DNA of 64,000 nt, taken from positions 1,984,001-2,048,000 of the forward strand of contig NZ_CP034929.1 of the NCBI RefSeq assembly GCF_004014875.1. Direction: 5' to 3'. The notes beneath the pieces were generated by a model that was given only the letters and a program-made list of their open reading frames with translations, was not told the DNA's origin and made no database searches. Shown here piece by piece: positions 31,147 through 40,727 of this stretch. Made by a program: the position numbers and the translations under genes. The DNA is from Nocardioides yefusunii (GTDB taxonomy: Bacteria > Actinomycetota > Actinomycetes > Propionibacteriales > Nocardioidaceae). The stretch's first letter is position 1. The number at the start of each line of letters is the position of its first letter.

Positions 31147-32562
31147 TCAGCTGCGCCGCAGCACAGCAGTGAACATCGCGTCGGAGGCGTCGGTGTGCGG
31201 CCACAGCTGGAAGCGGGACTCCTCGGTCACGTCGTCGCGCTCGGCCAGGATCGCCTCGACCACGCCAGAGGTCTCCTCCAGCACCGGCGAACAGGTCGCA
31301 TACACCACGACGCCGCCAGGGCGCACGGCGTCGAGGGCGTTGCGGAGCAGGGCCTTCTGCAGGTCGACGAGCTCGAGAACGTCCTTCTCGGTACGACGCC
31401 AGCGCGACTCCGGACGACGACGCAGCGCGCCGAGACCGGAGCAGGGGGCGTCGACCAGGACGCGGTCGAAGGTACCGGGAGCCCAGGCGGGCTGGGTGCC
31501 GTCACCGGTCAGGACACCAGCCATGCCGGCACCCGCGGCACGGACACCACGGGCCACCAGCTTGGCGCGGTGGTGCTGGGCCTCGTTCGCGACGACCTTC
31601 GCGCCACGTCGAGCGGCCAGGGAGGCGAGCAGGGCGGTCTTGCCGCCGGGACCGGCGCAGAGGTCGAGCCACAGTTCGTCGCGGCCTTCCACCACGGCCT
31701 CGTCGACGGCGAGAGCAACACGCTGCGAACCCTCGTCCTGGACACCCGCGCGTCCCTGGACCAGAGCCGGGACCTCGGACAGGTCGCCACCGCCCCAGGT
31801 GAGGGCGTAGGGAGAACGTCCGGTCGCCTCGGCGCCGGCCTCGACGAGTTCGTCGACCTCGACCAGGCCCGGACGTGCCACCAGGGTGACCTTCGGGGAG
31901 ACGTTGTCGGCAGCGAGGAGGTCGGCGACCTCGTCGCGGGAACGGCCGTGACCCTCCAATGCGTCAGCCAGACGCTGCACCACCCAGCGGGGGTGCGAGG
32001 TCGCAACAGCGAGGTGACCGGTGAGGTCACGAGCCGGGTCGGGGGCGACCTGACCGATCCAGGCACCCATGCCGTGCGCCGCCACCTTGCGGAGCACCGC
32101 GTTGACCAGACCCGTGGGCCCGGTGCCGACACGGTCGCGGGTCAGCTCGACGCTGGTCGCGATCGCGGCATGGTCAGGCACGCGCATCGCGAGGAGCTGG
32201 TGAACACCGAGACGCAGCACGTCGCGGACCTTCGCCTCCAGACGCGGCTTGTCGAGGTTGGCGTCGATGATCGCGTCGTACAGCCCCTGCCAGCGGATCG
32301 CACCGGCAGCGAGCTCGGTCGCGAACGCGGCATCACGTCCATTCAGGTCGTGCTTCTCCAGCACGTTGGGGAGCACCAGGTTGGCGTAGGCGTCCTCGAC
32401 CCGGACAGCCTTGAGGACGTCGAAGGCGGCCAGACGCGACGGGTCCACCTTGGACCGATTGCCGGGGCGCTTGCCTGCTTCGGGCGCACCGGCGCCCGGC
32501 TTGCTCCCGGGACGGGGGCCGCTACGACCCGCAGGACGTCCACGACGACGGTACTCACCCAT
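31147..32562 (-). CDS. rsmB: 16S rRNA (cytosine-967-C5)-methyltransferase-like protein (RsmB/Sun family)
   Basis: RNA m5C methyltransferase of 471 residues. It has an N-terminal basic, low-complexity stretch, a NusB-like RNA-binding domain (about 45-180; RLAAFDVLKAVRVEDAYANL to GLVNAVLRKVA) and the SAM-dependent Rossmann domain with DLCAGPGGKTALLASLAA, the VDAPCSGLGALRRRPE motif and the catalytic YATCSPVLEET. Both conserved cysteines are present. The ATG at 32562 has AAGGAGCAC upstream. It forms a series with def and fmt, from which a terminator separates it. Confidence 0.93.
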   Translation of the reverse strand: MGEYRRRGRPAGRSGPRPGSKPGAGAPEAGKRPGNRSKVDPSRLAAFDVLKAVRVEDAYANLVLPNVLEKHDLNGRDAAFATELAAGAIRWQGLYDAIIDANLDKPRLEAKVRDVLRLGVHQLLAMRVPDHAAIATSVELTRDRVGTGPTGLVNAVLRKVAAHGMGAWIGQVAPDPARDLTGHLAVATSHPRWVVQRLADALEGHGRSRDEVADLLAADNVSPKVTLVARPGLVEVDELVEAGAEATGRSPYALTWGGGDLSEVPALVQGRAGVQDEGSQRVALAVDEAVVEGRDELWLDLCAGPGGKTALLASLAARRGAKVVANEAQHHRAKLVARGVRAAGAGMAGVLTGDGTQPAWAPGTFDRVLVDAPCSGLGALRRRPESRWRRTEKDVLELVDLQKALLRNALDAVRPGGVVVYATCSPVLEETSGVVEAILAERDDVTEESRFQLWPHTDASDAMFTAVLRRS

Positions 32563-32656
32563 GTGAGAAGTGCTCCTTGACGAGACGGCGCAGCGTGGGG
32601 GCCGCACCTCGGTGATGGTTCGTGCCGCACCGGTTGGTCCGGGACGAGATGTGCCT

Positions 32657-32685
32657 GTGCCGCACCGGGAAGACCGGTGCGGCAC
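32657..32685 (-). terminator. Terminator after fmt
   Basis: A perfect 12-bp stem (32657-32668 with 32674-32685) with a GAAGA-type loop lies 31 bp beyond the fmt stop. Confidence 0.75.
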
Positions 32686-32686
32686 G

Positions 32687-32718
32687 GGGCACGGGAGGCT
32701 CAGGGCACGGGAGGCTCA
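32687..32718. repeat. 16-bp tandem duplication including the fmt stop codon
   Basis: GGGCACGGGAGGCTCA occurs twice in direct succession (32687-32702 and 32703-32718). The last three bases of the second copy are the fmt stop codon read on the minus strand. Confidence 0.9.
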
Positions 32719-33690
32719 GGCCTCGGTGGACTCAGCTGCTGCGTCGTCCTCGGCCGGCTTCTCGACACCCAGCACGACGCCGGACTCGAGACGCGCGCCG
32801 CGGGCCCAGTCAGCTGCGTTCATCTGCTTCTTGCCGAACGCCTTGACCTCGCCGAGCTTCACCGGCACCGAGGAGGTGCCCACGAAGACGGCCTTCTTGG
32901 CCACCTCGATGACGCCGGGGGCCAGCGGCTCGTGGTCATCGGCGATGGTGACCGGACCGATCTTGATCCGCTCACCCTCGAACAGGCTCCAGGCACCCGG
33001 CGCAGGGGTGCAGGCACGGACCTGACGGTCGATGCGCAGCGCGGTGTCGGCCCAGTCGATGCGGGCGTGCTCGACGAGGATCTTCGGCGCGATGGTGATG
33101 CCGTCCTCAGGCTGCTCGCGGGCCTCGATCTGGCCGGTCTCGATGCCGGAGATCGTCTGCACCAGCAGGTGCGCGCCACCCTCGGCGAGACGGCCCAGGA
33201 GATCACCGGAGGTGTCGGTGTCGCGGACGCGCTCGGTCATGACGCCGAACGTGGGGCCGGCGTCGAGAGCCTTGACGATGCGGAACGTGGTGGCACCGGT
33301 GAACTCGTCACCGGCCCAGACCGAGTGCTGCACCGGGGCGGCACCGCGCCAGGCCGGGAGCAAGGAGAAGTGCAGGTTGATCCAGCCGTGCTTCGGGATG
33401 TCGAGTGCGGACTGCGGCAGCAGCGCACCGTAGGCGACCACGGGGCAGGCGTCGGGAGCGAGCTCCTTGAGCTGGGCCTGGAACTCGGGGTCACGCGGGT
33501 GCTCAGGCTTGAGCACCGGGATGCCCAACTCCTCGGCACGCTGCGCCACCGGGGAGGCCACCAGCTTGCGTCCACGACCCGACGGGGCGTCGGGGCGGGT
33601 GACGACGGCGACGACCTCTTGCTCAGAGGCGACGAAGGCGTCCAGGGAAGGAACGGCGACCTCAGGGGTGCCGGCGAAGACGATGCGCAT
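32716..33690 (-). CDS. fmt: Methionyl-tRNA formyltransferase
   Basis: Formylates initiator Met-tRNA using 10-formyltetrahydrofolate. The 324-residue product shows [41 protein letters not shown], the active-site [18 protein letters not shown] and [15 protein letters not shown], then the C-terminal OB-like domain from about 205. It starts 1 bp after the def stop. The C-terminus ends with an acidic tail encoded just before a small tandem duplication. Confidence 0.97.
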   Translation of the reverse strand: MRIVFAGTPEVAVPSLDAFVASEQEVVAVVTRPDAPSGRGRKLVASPVAQRAEELGIPVLKPEHPRDPEFQAQLKELAPDACPVVAYGALLPQSALDIPKHGWINLHFSLLPAWRGAAPVQHSVWAGDEFTGATTFRIVKALDAGPTFGVMTERVRDTDTSGDLLGRLAEGGAHLLVQTISGIETGQIEAREQPEDGITIAPKILVEHARIDWADTALRIDRQVRACTPAPGAWSLFEGERIKIGPVTIADDHEPLAPGVIEVAKKAVFVGTSSVPVKLGEVKAFGKKQMNAADWARGARLESGVVLGVEKPAEDDAAAESTEA

Positions 33691-33691
33691 G

Positions 33692-34237
33692 TCAGAAACC
33701 GAATCCGTTCGTGGCGTGGGGAGAGACCTTGACCGTGGGCTTCTCGAGACCGAACCAGTCGGACTCGCGGATCGCCTTCATCGCAGCCTTGCGGGCGTCG
33801 GTGTCGAGGCGATCGATGAAGAGCACGCCGTCGAGGTGGTCGGTCTCGTGCTGGATGCAACGCGCCAGCAGGTCCGAACCCTCGATGGTCACGGGGTCTC
33901 CGTGCATGTTGAAGCCCTTGGCCACCACGCGCAGGGCGCGCTTGCAGTCATAGGCCAGGTCGGGCAGGGAGAGGCAGCCCTCGGGGCCGTCCTGGATCTC
34001 GTCGCTGAGGTCGAGGACGGGGTTGATCAGGTGTCCGAGCTCGCCGTCGATGTTCCAGGTGAAGGCGCGCAGGCCGACACCGATCTGGGGCGCGGCGAGT
34101 CCGGCACCACCGGCCTTGTTCATCGTCTCGGTGAGGTCCTGCACGAGCGTGCGCAGTTCCTTGTCGAAGGTGACCACCTCGAGCGCAGGCTTGCGCAGGA
34201 TCGGGTCACCGAACAGGCGGATCGGCTGGACGGACAC
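33692..34237 (-). CDS. def: Peptide deformylase
   Basis: Metal-dependent removal of the N-formyl group from nascent proteins, the counterpart of Fmt encoded next to it. The 181-residue product has all three motifs: [18 protein letters not shown] and the metal-binding HETDHLDG. The start is GTG at 34237 ([15 protein letters not shown]). It is followed by fmt after 1 bp, making a def-fmt pair. Confidence 0.97.
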   Translation of the reverse strand: MSVQPIRLFGDPILRKPALEVVTFDKELRTLVQDLTETMNKAGGAGLAAPQIGVGLRAFTWNIDGELGHLINPVLDLSDEIQDGPEGCLSLPDLAYDCKRALRVVAKGFNMHGDPVTIEGSDLLARCIQHETDHLDGVLFIDRLDTDARKAAMKAIRESDWFGLEKPTVKVSPHATNGFGF

Positions 34238-34342
34238 GTGACTCCTCTCGGGCGGAACGACTCCGCCACTCGTGCCGACCAGTCTAGTGAGCGCCGACGA
34301 CGGGACGGGATTCCCCGCGCCGGACGCCCTCAGGCCGGAGCG

Positions 34343-36427
34343 TCACAGGCTGAGGGGGTCGACGCGGACCCGCACCGGAGTGGCGCGGTGCGCCGCACGG
34401 GCACGCTGCATGTCCCCCAGCGCTTGGCTCAGTGTCGCTCCCATCGCACGCGGCACCCGGAGCACGTACCGCATCTGCGGTTCGTCGCCGACGTTCGGCA
34501 CCGCGTCCTCGTCCACCGGGACCGGACCGAGCACCTCGACGACGTCGGGCATGTCAACCAACCGCAGAGCCTCCTCCAGAGCCGCCTCGGTACCGGTGAC
34601 GGTGGCCATCCGAACCGCAGGCGGGAGGTGGGTCTCCACGCGGGTCTCGATCTCGCGCGCCGCGAAGCCAGCAGGATCCCACCGCACGAGCGCCTGGATG
34701 ACGGGCAGGGACGGATCACCGACCACCGCGACGCGAGCTCCGGTCCGCACGAGCCCGGCGGCGTTGAGCCACTTGCGCAGCACCTCTTCGTCGGCGCGCA
34801 GCTCCGCACGTCCCAGCGAGAGCCAGACGTCGAGCAGGACGACGGCGGCGTACCCGCCCTCGGCGACGGGTTCGGCTCCGGGCGTCGCGACGACCACGAC
34901 CGGCTTGGTGCCGATGCTGTCGAGAATCCGGTCGCCACCCGAGCTGCGGACGGTGACGCCGGGCAGGAGACGTCCGAGCTCCTCGGCCGTGCGGTCGCGG
35001 CCGATCACCGGGGCGCGCATGCCGTGGTGGCCGCACTCGGTGCACCGCCATCCCGGATGCGTCTGACCGCACCAGCGGCACGACGGCGGTTCGATGGGGC
35101 TGTCGAGGTGCAACGGACCCGTGCAGGCGCTGCAACGGGCGGGGGTGCGGCAGCGTTCGCAGGCCAACGTCGGGAGGTAGCCGGTGCGGGGCGTCTGCAC
35201 CAGCACAGGGCCCTCGGCCAGGGCCTGCTTCATCATCTGCACGACGCGCTGCGGGATGCGGGTGGCCACGGAGCGGTCCTGGAGCCAGTGGGCGTCCACC
35301 AGCGCTGCCTGACGCACCACCGCGCGGTCACCTGCGATCTCCCGGGCGAACCCGGTGCGAACGAGGTACTCGGCCTCCACCGTGCGAGTGAAGCCACCGA
35401 CCAACGACGCTGCCCCCGTGGAGAGCGCACGGGTCAGCAGCACCTCGCGAGCGTGCGGGTACGGAGCACGCTGCTCGGAGTGGTGGTCGTCGCCGTCGTC
35501 CCAGATCACGACGAGCCCCAGGTCGCGCACCGGTGCGAAAGCCGCCGAACGGGTGCCGACGACGATCCGACGGGTGCCGCGCAGCGCCGCGAGGAACGCG
35601 GTGTAGCGGGCCGCGGGACCCACGTCGGCGGCGAGGACGGCATGGCTCTCGGGCCCGGCCACCGCGTGCAGGGCCGCGGAGACCCGGGCGACGTCACGGT
35701 GGTCGGGGACACAGATGACGACGCCACGCCCCGAGGCAGCCGTCGCTGCAGCAGCGTGCGCCACCAACGTCGCCCAGTCTGTGCCGGGGACGGCCTGCCA
35801 GACCGCACGCGGGGACTCCCCCGCAGCGAGGTGCTGGACGAACGCCGGTCCGTGGGTGTGCATGGACCACGCCTGCTCGGCCGCCGCCGCGTCGTGGACC
35901 GACGTGGGCACCACGCCAGGGACCGCTTCGGGAGCCTCGGCCTCAGCGGTGGCATGACGTGGCGGCACCGCGAGACGCAGCACGTCGGCGCGGGCACCGG
36001 CGTAGCGGGCCGCGATCTGCTCGGTGAGATCAGCGATCTCCGGCGTCAGCACCGGCTCGGGTGAGACCACTCGACGCAGGGGACGCAGTTGTCCGACGTG
36101 GTCGGACTCCTCACCGCGTTCGAGGACGAAGCCGTCGACGTCCTGACCACCGAAGGGCACCTTCACCCGGACACCGGGGCGGCAGTCCTCGTCATACTTC
36201 TTCGGGACGAGGTAGTCGAAAGGTCGATCGAGGTGGGCGACGGGGACGTCGACCAGGACTCGGGCGATCGGGTTGGTCTCGGCCGGCTCCGCGTCGGCGG
36301 CGCGCTTCTTGTCGCGCCTGCTGACCGAACTCCTGGCCTTGTCGACCTCCTGACGCACGACAGCGCGTACGGAGTCACGAAGGCCGGGCAGCATGTCCAG
36401 CTGCCCGGCCTCGTGGATGTCACTCAT
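34343..36427 (-). CDS. priA: Primosomal protein N' PriA (degenerate, helicase-inactive type)
   Basis: Replication-restart protein. The 694-residue product has the N-terminal 3'-DNA-binding domain (about 50-150; RVLVDVPVAHLDRPFDYLVP and RVKVPFGGQDVDGFVLE) and four CxxC pairs in the zinc region (CERC, CSAC, CRWC, CTEC, about residues 420-465). The helicase core lacks a Walker A GxxGxGKT: the expected position reads AVPGTDWATLVAHAAAA. This is the usual state in actinobacteria, where the protein is a putative non-helicase restart factor. The ATG at 36427 follows AATGTCTCC. It lies between metK and def. Confidence 0.9.
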   Translation of the reverse strand: MSDIHEAGQLDMLPGLRDSVRAVVRQEVDKARSSVSRRDKKRAADAEPAETNPIARVLVDVPVAHLDRPFDYLVPKKYDEDCRPGVRVKVPFGGQDVDGFVLERGEESDHVGQLRPLRRVVSPEPVLTPEIADLTEQIAARYAGARADVLRLAVPPRHATAEAEAPEAVPGVVPTSVHDAAAAEQAWSMHTHGPAFVQHLAAGESPRAVWQAVPGTDWATLVAHAAAATAASGRGVVICVPDHRDVARVSAALHAVAGPESHAVLAADVGPAARYTAFLAALRGTRRIVVGTRSAAFAPVRDLGLVVIWDDGDDHHSEQRAPYPHAREVLLTRALSTGAASLVGGFTRTVEAEYLVRTGFAREIAGDRAVVRQAALVDAHWLQDRSVATRIPQRVVQMMKQALAEGPVLVQTPRTGYLPTLACERCRTPARCSACTGPLHLDSPIEPPSCRWCGQTHPGWRCTECGHHGMRAPVIGRDRTAEELGRLLPGVTVRSSGGDRILDSIGTKPVVVVATPGAEPVAEGGYAAVVLLDVWLSLGRAELRADEEVLRKWLNAAGLVRTGARVAVVGDPSLPVIQALVRWDPAGFAAREIETRVETHLPPAVRMATVTGTEAALEEALRLVDMPDVVEVLGPVPVDEDAVPNVGDEPQMRYVLRVPRAMGATLSQALGDMQRARAAHRATPVRVRVDPLSL

Positions 36428-36502
36428 GGAGACATTGGTACCAGTCCCAGCCGACGAGTTCGCTCCCCAGGGAGCAACCTCACCGGTGGCGGCCGGTGGG
36501 TG

Positions 36503-37696
36503 TCACAGACCTGCAGCAGCGCGCAGGGCCTCGGCACGGTCGGTGATCTCCCAGGTGAAGCCCGGGAGCTCCCGGCCGAAGTGGCCGTACGCAGCGGTCT
36601 GGGCGTACTTGGGCTTGAGCAGGTCGAGGTCGCGGACGATCGCGGCCGGGCGGAGGTCGAAGACCTCGAGCACAGCAGCCTGGATCTTCTCGTCCGAGAC
36701 GACGCCGGTGCCGAAGGTCTCGATGAAGACGCCGACGGGCGCGGCCTTGCCGATGGCGTAGGCGACCTGGGCCTCGCAACGACGGGCCAGACCGGCAGCG
36801 ACGACGTTCTTGGCGACCCAACGCATGGCGTAGGCAGCCGAACGGTCGACCTTCGACGGGTCCTTGCCGGAGAAGGCACCGCCACCGTGACGAGCCATGC
36901 CGCCGTAGGTGTCGATGATGATCTTGCGACCGGTCAGACCGGCGTCCCCCATCGGTCCACCGACGACGAAACGACCCGTCGGGTTGACCAGCAGGCGATA
37001 GTCGTCGGACGGGATCTCGAAGGACTCGAGGACCGGGTCGATGACGTTCTGCTTGATCTCGGCCTCGAGCTTGTCGAGGTCGGTCTCCTCCGAGTGCTGG
37101 GTGGAGAGGACGACGGTGTCGACGCGAACCGGACGGTTCTCCTCGTCGTACTCGATGGTGACCTGGGTCTTGCCGTCGGGACGCAGGTTCGGCATGGTGC
37201 CGTTCTTGCGGACCTCGGACAGACGCTGGGCCAGACGCTGCGCGATGGTGATCGGCAGCGGCATCAGTTCAGGGGTGTCGTCGCAGGCATAACCGAACAT
37301 GAGGCCCTGGTCGCCGGCTCCCTGGAGGTCCAGCTCGTCGCTGGAGGACTCCACGCGACCCTCGTGGGCCTCGTCGACGCCCTGCGCGATGTCGGCCGAC
37401 TGCTCACCGATCGCAACGGTGACGCCGCAGGAGTTGCCGTCGAAGCCCTTCTCGGAGGAGTCGTAACCGATCTCCAGGATCTTCTGGCGAACCAGCTGCG
37501 CGACCGGGGCGTAGGCCTCGGTGCGCACCTCGCCGGCCACGACCACGAGGCCGGTGGTCAGCAGGGTCTCGACAGCCACACGGCTGGCGGGGTCGTGCTC
37601 GAGCAGGTAGTCCAGCACGGTGTCGCTGATCTGGTCAGCGATCTTGTCCGGGTGACCCTCGGTCACCGACTCGGACGTGAACAGGCGTCCAGTCAC
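36503..37696 (-). CDS. metK: S-adenosylmethionine synthase
   Basis: Makes SAM from methionine and ATP. The 397-residue product shows [63 protein letters not shown] and [19 protein letters not shown], the family signatures including the P-loop-like GGGAFSGKD. The start is GTG at 37696 with GGGAGAGAG upstream. The 176-bp region before it has the coaBC terminator but no SAM riboswitch that I can recognise. Confidence 0.97.
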   Translation of the reverse strand: MTGRLFTSESVTEGHPDKIADQISDTVLDYLLEHDPASRVAVETLLTTGLVVVAGEVRTEAYAPVAQLVRQKILEIGYDSSEKGFDGNSCGVTVAIGEQSADIAQGVDEAHEGRVESSSDELDLQGAGDQGLMFGYACDDTPELMPLPITIAQRLAQRLSEVRKNGTMPNLRPDGKTQVTIEYDEENRPVRVDTVVLSTQHSEETDLDKLEAEIKQNVIDPVLESFEIPSDDYRLLVNPTGRFVVGGPMGDAGLTGRKIIIDTYGGMARHGGGAFSGKDPSKVDRSAAYAMRWVAKNVVAAGLARRCEAQVAYAIGKAAPVGVFIETFGTGVVSDEKIQAAVLEVFDLRPAAIVRDLDLLKPKYAQTAAYGHFGRELPGFTWEITDRAEALRAAAGL

Positions 37697-37833
37697 AGCG
37701 TCACTCTCTCCCAGGATGTATGAAGCCCACAGCGTAGATCCCGTCCGCGGGGTGGGACGGTCATCTCACCGATCGAATTGTCTATGAAATCTGTCGCCGA
37801 ACAGGACTCGTGTCCAGTCGAGGACAGGTGGAT

Positions 37834-37861
37834 CGAACCGGCACCGTGAGATGCCGGTTCG
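37834..37861 (-). terminator. Terminator after coaBC
   Basis: A perfect 10-bp stem (37834-37843 with 37852-37861) with an 8-base loop lies 12 bp past the coaBC stop. metK therefore probably has its own promoter in 37697-37833. Confidence 0.7.
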
Positions 37862-37872
37862 GGTGCGGTCGT

Positions 37873-39156
37873 TCAGGCCAGGCGCGGAGCCACGGCGTCC
37901 CAGATGGCATGGGCCACGGAGACCTTCGAGCCCTCGGGGACGTCGACGGCGTCACCGTCGGCGGCCAGGATCACCACGTCGTTGCGCTCGGAACCGAAGA
38001 CCGCTCCCCCACTGACGTCGTTGACGACGAGCAGGTCGCACCCCTTGCGGGCCAGCTTGGAACGTCCCAGCTCAAGGACCGATCCGGAGGCGTCACCGGT
38101 CTCGGCGGCGAAACCCACCACGACCTGGCCGGCACGGGCTCGGTGGTGCGAGATCTCGGCAAGGATGTCGGGGTTCTGCTCCAGCTCGAGAGCCGGCGCC
38201 GAACCGTCGGCGGCCTTCTTGATCTTGTTCTCGCTGCGGTTGGTCGGACGGAAGTCCGCCGGAGCAGCAGCCATGACGACGGCGTCGGCCTCCGCAGTGG
38301 CGGCCAGCACCGCAGCGCGCAGCTGCTCGGTGGTCTCCACCGCGACGACGTCCACCCCGGCAGGAGCGGCGAGGGTGACGTTGGCGCTGACCAGGGTGAC
38401 CCGGGCACCACGGGAGACCGCAGCACGAGCCAGGGCGTAGCCCTGCAGGCCCGAGGAGCGGTTGCCCAGGAAACGGACCGGGTCGAGGTATTCGCGGGTG
38501 CCACCGGCAGAGACGACGACGTGCCGTCCGGCCAGGTCGGACTCGGCACCACCGCGGGCCAGGATCTGCACGGCCGTCTCGAAGATCTCCGAGGGGTCGG
38601 GCAGACGGCCCTTGCCGGTGTCCTTGCCGGTGAGGCGTCCCGAGGCGGGCTCGAGGACGATGTTCCCGCGCTCGCGCAGGGTCGCGACGTTGGCGACCGT
38701 GGCGGGGTGTTCCCACATCTCGGTGTGCATCGCAGGGACGAACACCACCGGGCAGCGCGCGGTGAGCAGGGTGTTGGTCAGGAGGTCGTCGGCGAGACCG
38801 TGGGCGGCCTTCGCCATCAGGTCCGCAGTGGCCGGAGCGACGACGACGAGGTCGGCGCCCTGACCGATCCGAACGTGCGGCACCTGGTGCACGCCGTCCC
38901 ACACGTCGGTGGAGACGGGCTTGCCCGACAGTGCAGCCCAGGTGGGTGCACCGACGAACTCGAGCGCCGCAGCGGTCGGCACGACGGTGACGTCGTGACC
39001 CGACTCGGTGAAGCGGCGCAGCACCTCACAGGACTTGTACGCGGCAATGCCGCCGCTCACGCCGAGGACGACACGCGGCCGCGTCCCCGTCGGGGACGCG
39101 GCCGGTGCGACCTCCACCGGGACGGCGCCCGGGCGGGAGGTGGGGTTCGTGGTCAC
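37873..39156 (-). CDS. coaBC: Bifunctional phosphopantothenoylcysteine decarboxylase / synthetase CoaBC
   Basis: Two steps of coenzyme A synthesis. The N-terminal flavoprotein half (CoaC, about 25-205) has VVLGVSGGIAAYKSCEVLRRF, LVVVAPATADLMAKAAHGLADDL and the PAMHTEMWEHPAT motif. The C-terminal CoaB half (about 210-427) has VVVSAGGTREYLDPVRFLGN, the AAAPADFRPTNRSENKIKK motif and FAAETGD. The Asn and Lys residues of the CoaB site are visible. The start is GTG at 39156, 7 bp after the rpoZ stop. It is part of the mihF-gmk-rpoZ-coaBC operon. Confidence 0.96.
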   Translation of the reverse strand: MTTNPTSRPGAVPVEVAPAASPTGTRPRVVLGVSGGIAAYKSCEVLRRFTESGHDVTVVPTAAALEFVGAPTWAALSGKPVSTDVWDGVHQVPHVRIGQGADLVVVAPATADLMAKAAHGLADDLLTNTLLTARCPVVFVPAMHTEMWEHPATVANVATLRERGNIVLEPASGRLTGKDTGKGRLPDPSEIFETAVQILARGGAESDLAGRHVVVSAGGTREYLDPVRFLGNRSSGLQGYALARAAVSRGARVTLVSANVTLAAPAGVDVVAVETTEQLRAAVLAATAEADAVVMAAAPADFRPTNRSENKIKKAADGSAPALELEQNPDILAEISHHRARAGQVVVGFAAETGDASGSVLELGRSKLARKGCDLLVVNDVSGGAVFGSERNDVVILAADGDAVDVPEGSKVSVAHAIWDAVAPRLA

Positions 39157-39163
39157 TCAGACG

Positions 39164-39481
39164 TCACTCGACGTCGGCGGCAGCAGCCTGTGCGGCGGCC
39201 TCTTCGGCGGCGAGCTCAGCCGGGTCCACGTCCTCGCAGGTGAGGAGGTCCTGGTTGATCTCGCGCAGAGCGATCGAGAGCGGCTTCTCCTGGACGTGGG
39301 TGTCCACGAGCGGGCCGACGTACTCGAGCAGGCCCTCGCCCAGCTGCGAGTAGTACGCGTTGATCTGACGGGCGCGCTTCGCGCTGTAGAGGACCAGCTG
39401 GTACTTGCTGTCGGTCTTGGTGAGCAGGTCGTCGATCGAGGGGTTCGTCACGCCCACGGCGTCGATCTTGGGAGCAGCCAC
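39164..39481 (-). CDS. rpoZ: DNA-directed RNA polymerase omega subunit
   Basis: Small assembly subunit of RNA polymerase. The 105-residue product contains [36 protein letters not shown] and [15 protein letters not shown], matching actinobacterial omega, then an Ala/Glu-rich tail. The start is GTG at 39481. It lies between gmk and coaBC, the usual actinobacterial order. Confidence 0.95.
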   Translation of the reverse strand: MAAPKIDAVGVTNPSIDDLLTKTDSKYQLVLYSAKRARQINAYYSQLGEGLLEYVGPLVDTHVQEKPLSIALREINQDLLTCEDVDPAELAAEEAAAQAAAADVE

Positions 39482-39593
39482 TCGTTCAGCCTCGCTGGTT
39501 CTTCTCGGCGGTCGTCACCGGGGTGCCGGCGACGGGTACTTGCAAATAGACAGGATACGCCCTGTCCGGGCGTACGACCGACCCCTGAAGGGA

Positions 39594-40196
39594 TCAGACG
39601 CGGGATTTGAGCAACGTTACCAATTCCTCGGCAGCCACAGGAACTTCGTGGTTGACGATGGTGACGTCGAACTCGGCCTCGGCGGCCAGCTCCACGCGAG
39701 CGGTCGCCAGGCGGCGCTCGCGCTCCTCCTCGGTCTCGGTGCCGCGACCGACGAGGCGTCGCTCGAGCTCCTCGAACGACGGCGGAGCCAGGAAGACCAG
39801 GAGTGCCTCCGGCATGTTCGCGCGGACCTGACGCGCGCCCTGGAGATCGATCTCCAGCATCGCGGGTCGACCCTCGGCGATCGCCTGGACCACGGGGGTA
39901 CGGGGGGTGCCGTAGCGGGCGACCTTGTGGACGGTCGCCCACTCGAGCAGGTCGTCCTCGGCGATCATGCGGTCGAACTCGGCGTCGTCGACGAAGTGGT
40001 AGTGCACTCCGTCGATCTCACCGGGACGAGCCTTGCGGGTGGTCGCGCTGACCGAGACCCAGACCTCGGGGTGCGCCTCGCGCACGGCCGCGGCCACGGT
40101 TCCCTTGCCCACGGCGGTGGGCCCGGCGAGCACGACCAGACGGTGCTGGCCCTGCTCGGTGCTGCCGGCCTCCGTGGGGGTCACTGCATCGGTCAC
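39594..40196 (-). CDS. gmk: Guanylate kinase
   Basis: Phosphorylates GMP to GDP. The 200-residue product has the P-loop [40 protein letters not shown] (the GMP-binding stretch) and [17 protein letters not shown]. Note GPTAVGKGT where GPSGVGKGT is commonest; both fit the P-loop. The GTG at 40196 overlaps the mihF stop (GTGA). Confidence 0.95.
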   Translation of the reverse strand: MTDAVTPTEAGSTEQGQHRLVVLAGPTAVGKGTVAAAVREAHPEVWVSVSATTRKARPGEIDGVHYHFVDDAEFDRMIAEDDLLEWATVHKVARYGTPRTPVVQAIAEGRPAMLEIDLQGARQVRANMPEALLVFLAPPSFEELERRLVGRGTETEEERERRLATARVELAAEAEFDVTIVNHEVPVAAEELVTLLKSRV

Positions 40197-40510
40197 TGGG
40201 CTGCGAACTCGGTCTCGAGGGCGGCGATCTGCTTGACACCGAGGCCACGCACGCGGCGGCTCTCGGCGATCGCGAGACGCTCCATCAGGGCCTTGGCCTT
40301 GACCTTGCCGACGCCCGGCATGGACTGCAGCAGGTCGACGACGCGCATCTTGCCGACGACGTCGTTCTCCTGGCCCTCGGCGATGACCTCCATGATGGAG
40401 ACCTCGGCGGCCTTCAGGCGGTTCTTGACAGCGGCGCGCTCGCGGCGCGAGGCAGCAGCCTTGTCCAGGGCGGCCTGGCGCTGTTCGGGGGTGAGCTCGG
40501 GGAGTGCCAC
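40193..40510 (-). CDS. mihF: Integration host factor, actinobacterial type (mIHF)
   Basis: Nucleoid-associated DNA-binding protein unrelated in fold to the alpha/beta IHF of proteobacteria. The 105-residue product has [41 protein letters not shown] and the helix-two-turn-helix-like [20 protein letters not shown], then [15 protein letters not shown]. Its position before gmk-rpoZ-coaBC is conserved in actinobacteria. The start is GTG at 40510. A good promoter lies about 50-80 bp upstream. Confidence 0.93.
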   Translation of the reverse strand: MALPELTPEQRQAALDKAAASRRERAAVKNRLKAAEVSIMEVIAEGQENDVVGKMRVVDLLQSMPGVGKVKAKALMERLAIAESRRVRGLGVKQIAALETEFAAQ

Positions 40511-40563
40511 GTCAGGTTCCTCGTTGATCTATGTGGTGGGGGTTCCGCTCGCGCGGCCGACCC

Positions 40564-40593
40564 AGATTAGTCGGGGGTTCTCGCTGGCAGCAA
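40564..40593 (-). promoter_or_regulatory. Candidate promoter of the mihF-gmk-rpoZ-coaBC operon
   Basis: On the minus strand, -35 TTGCTG (40593-40588), an 18-base spacer and -10 TAATCT (40569-40564). Initiation would fall about 45 bases before the mihF start. The remaining pyrF-mihF spacer shows nothing else clear. Confidence 0.5.
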
Positions 40594-40727
40594 TCGAGGC
40601 CGGAGGGACCGGGCTCGAAGTGTGTCCAGCATCCCAGTCGGTGACGGCGGAGGAGACTCGCCGGCCCCGAGCGGCGGCGTGCGCTCCCCCACCGTTCGCC
40701 CGGACGGGGTGATGTCTGCGGTGGGAC

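Noticed and set aside
34343..36427. Frameshift or damage in priA because Walker A is missing
   Set aside because: The reading frame is intact, the zinc-binding cysteines are present, and loss of the ATPase motif is normal for actinobacterial PriA.
37697..37872. SAM riboswitch upstream of metK
   Set aside because: No SAM-riboswitch core could be recognised. The region contains the coaBC terminator and short unrelated repeats.
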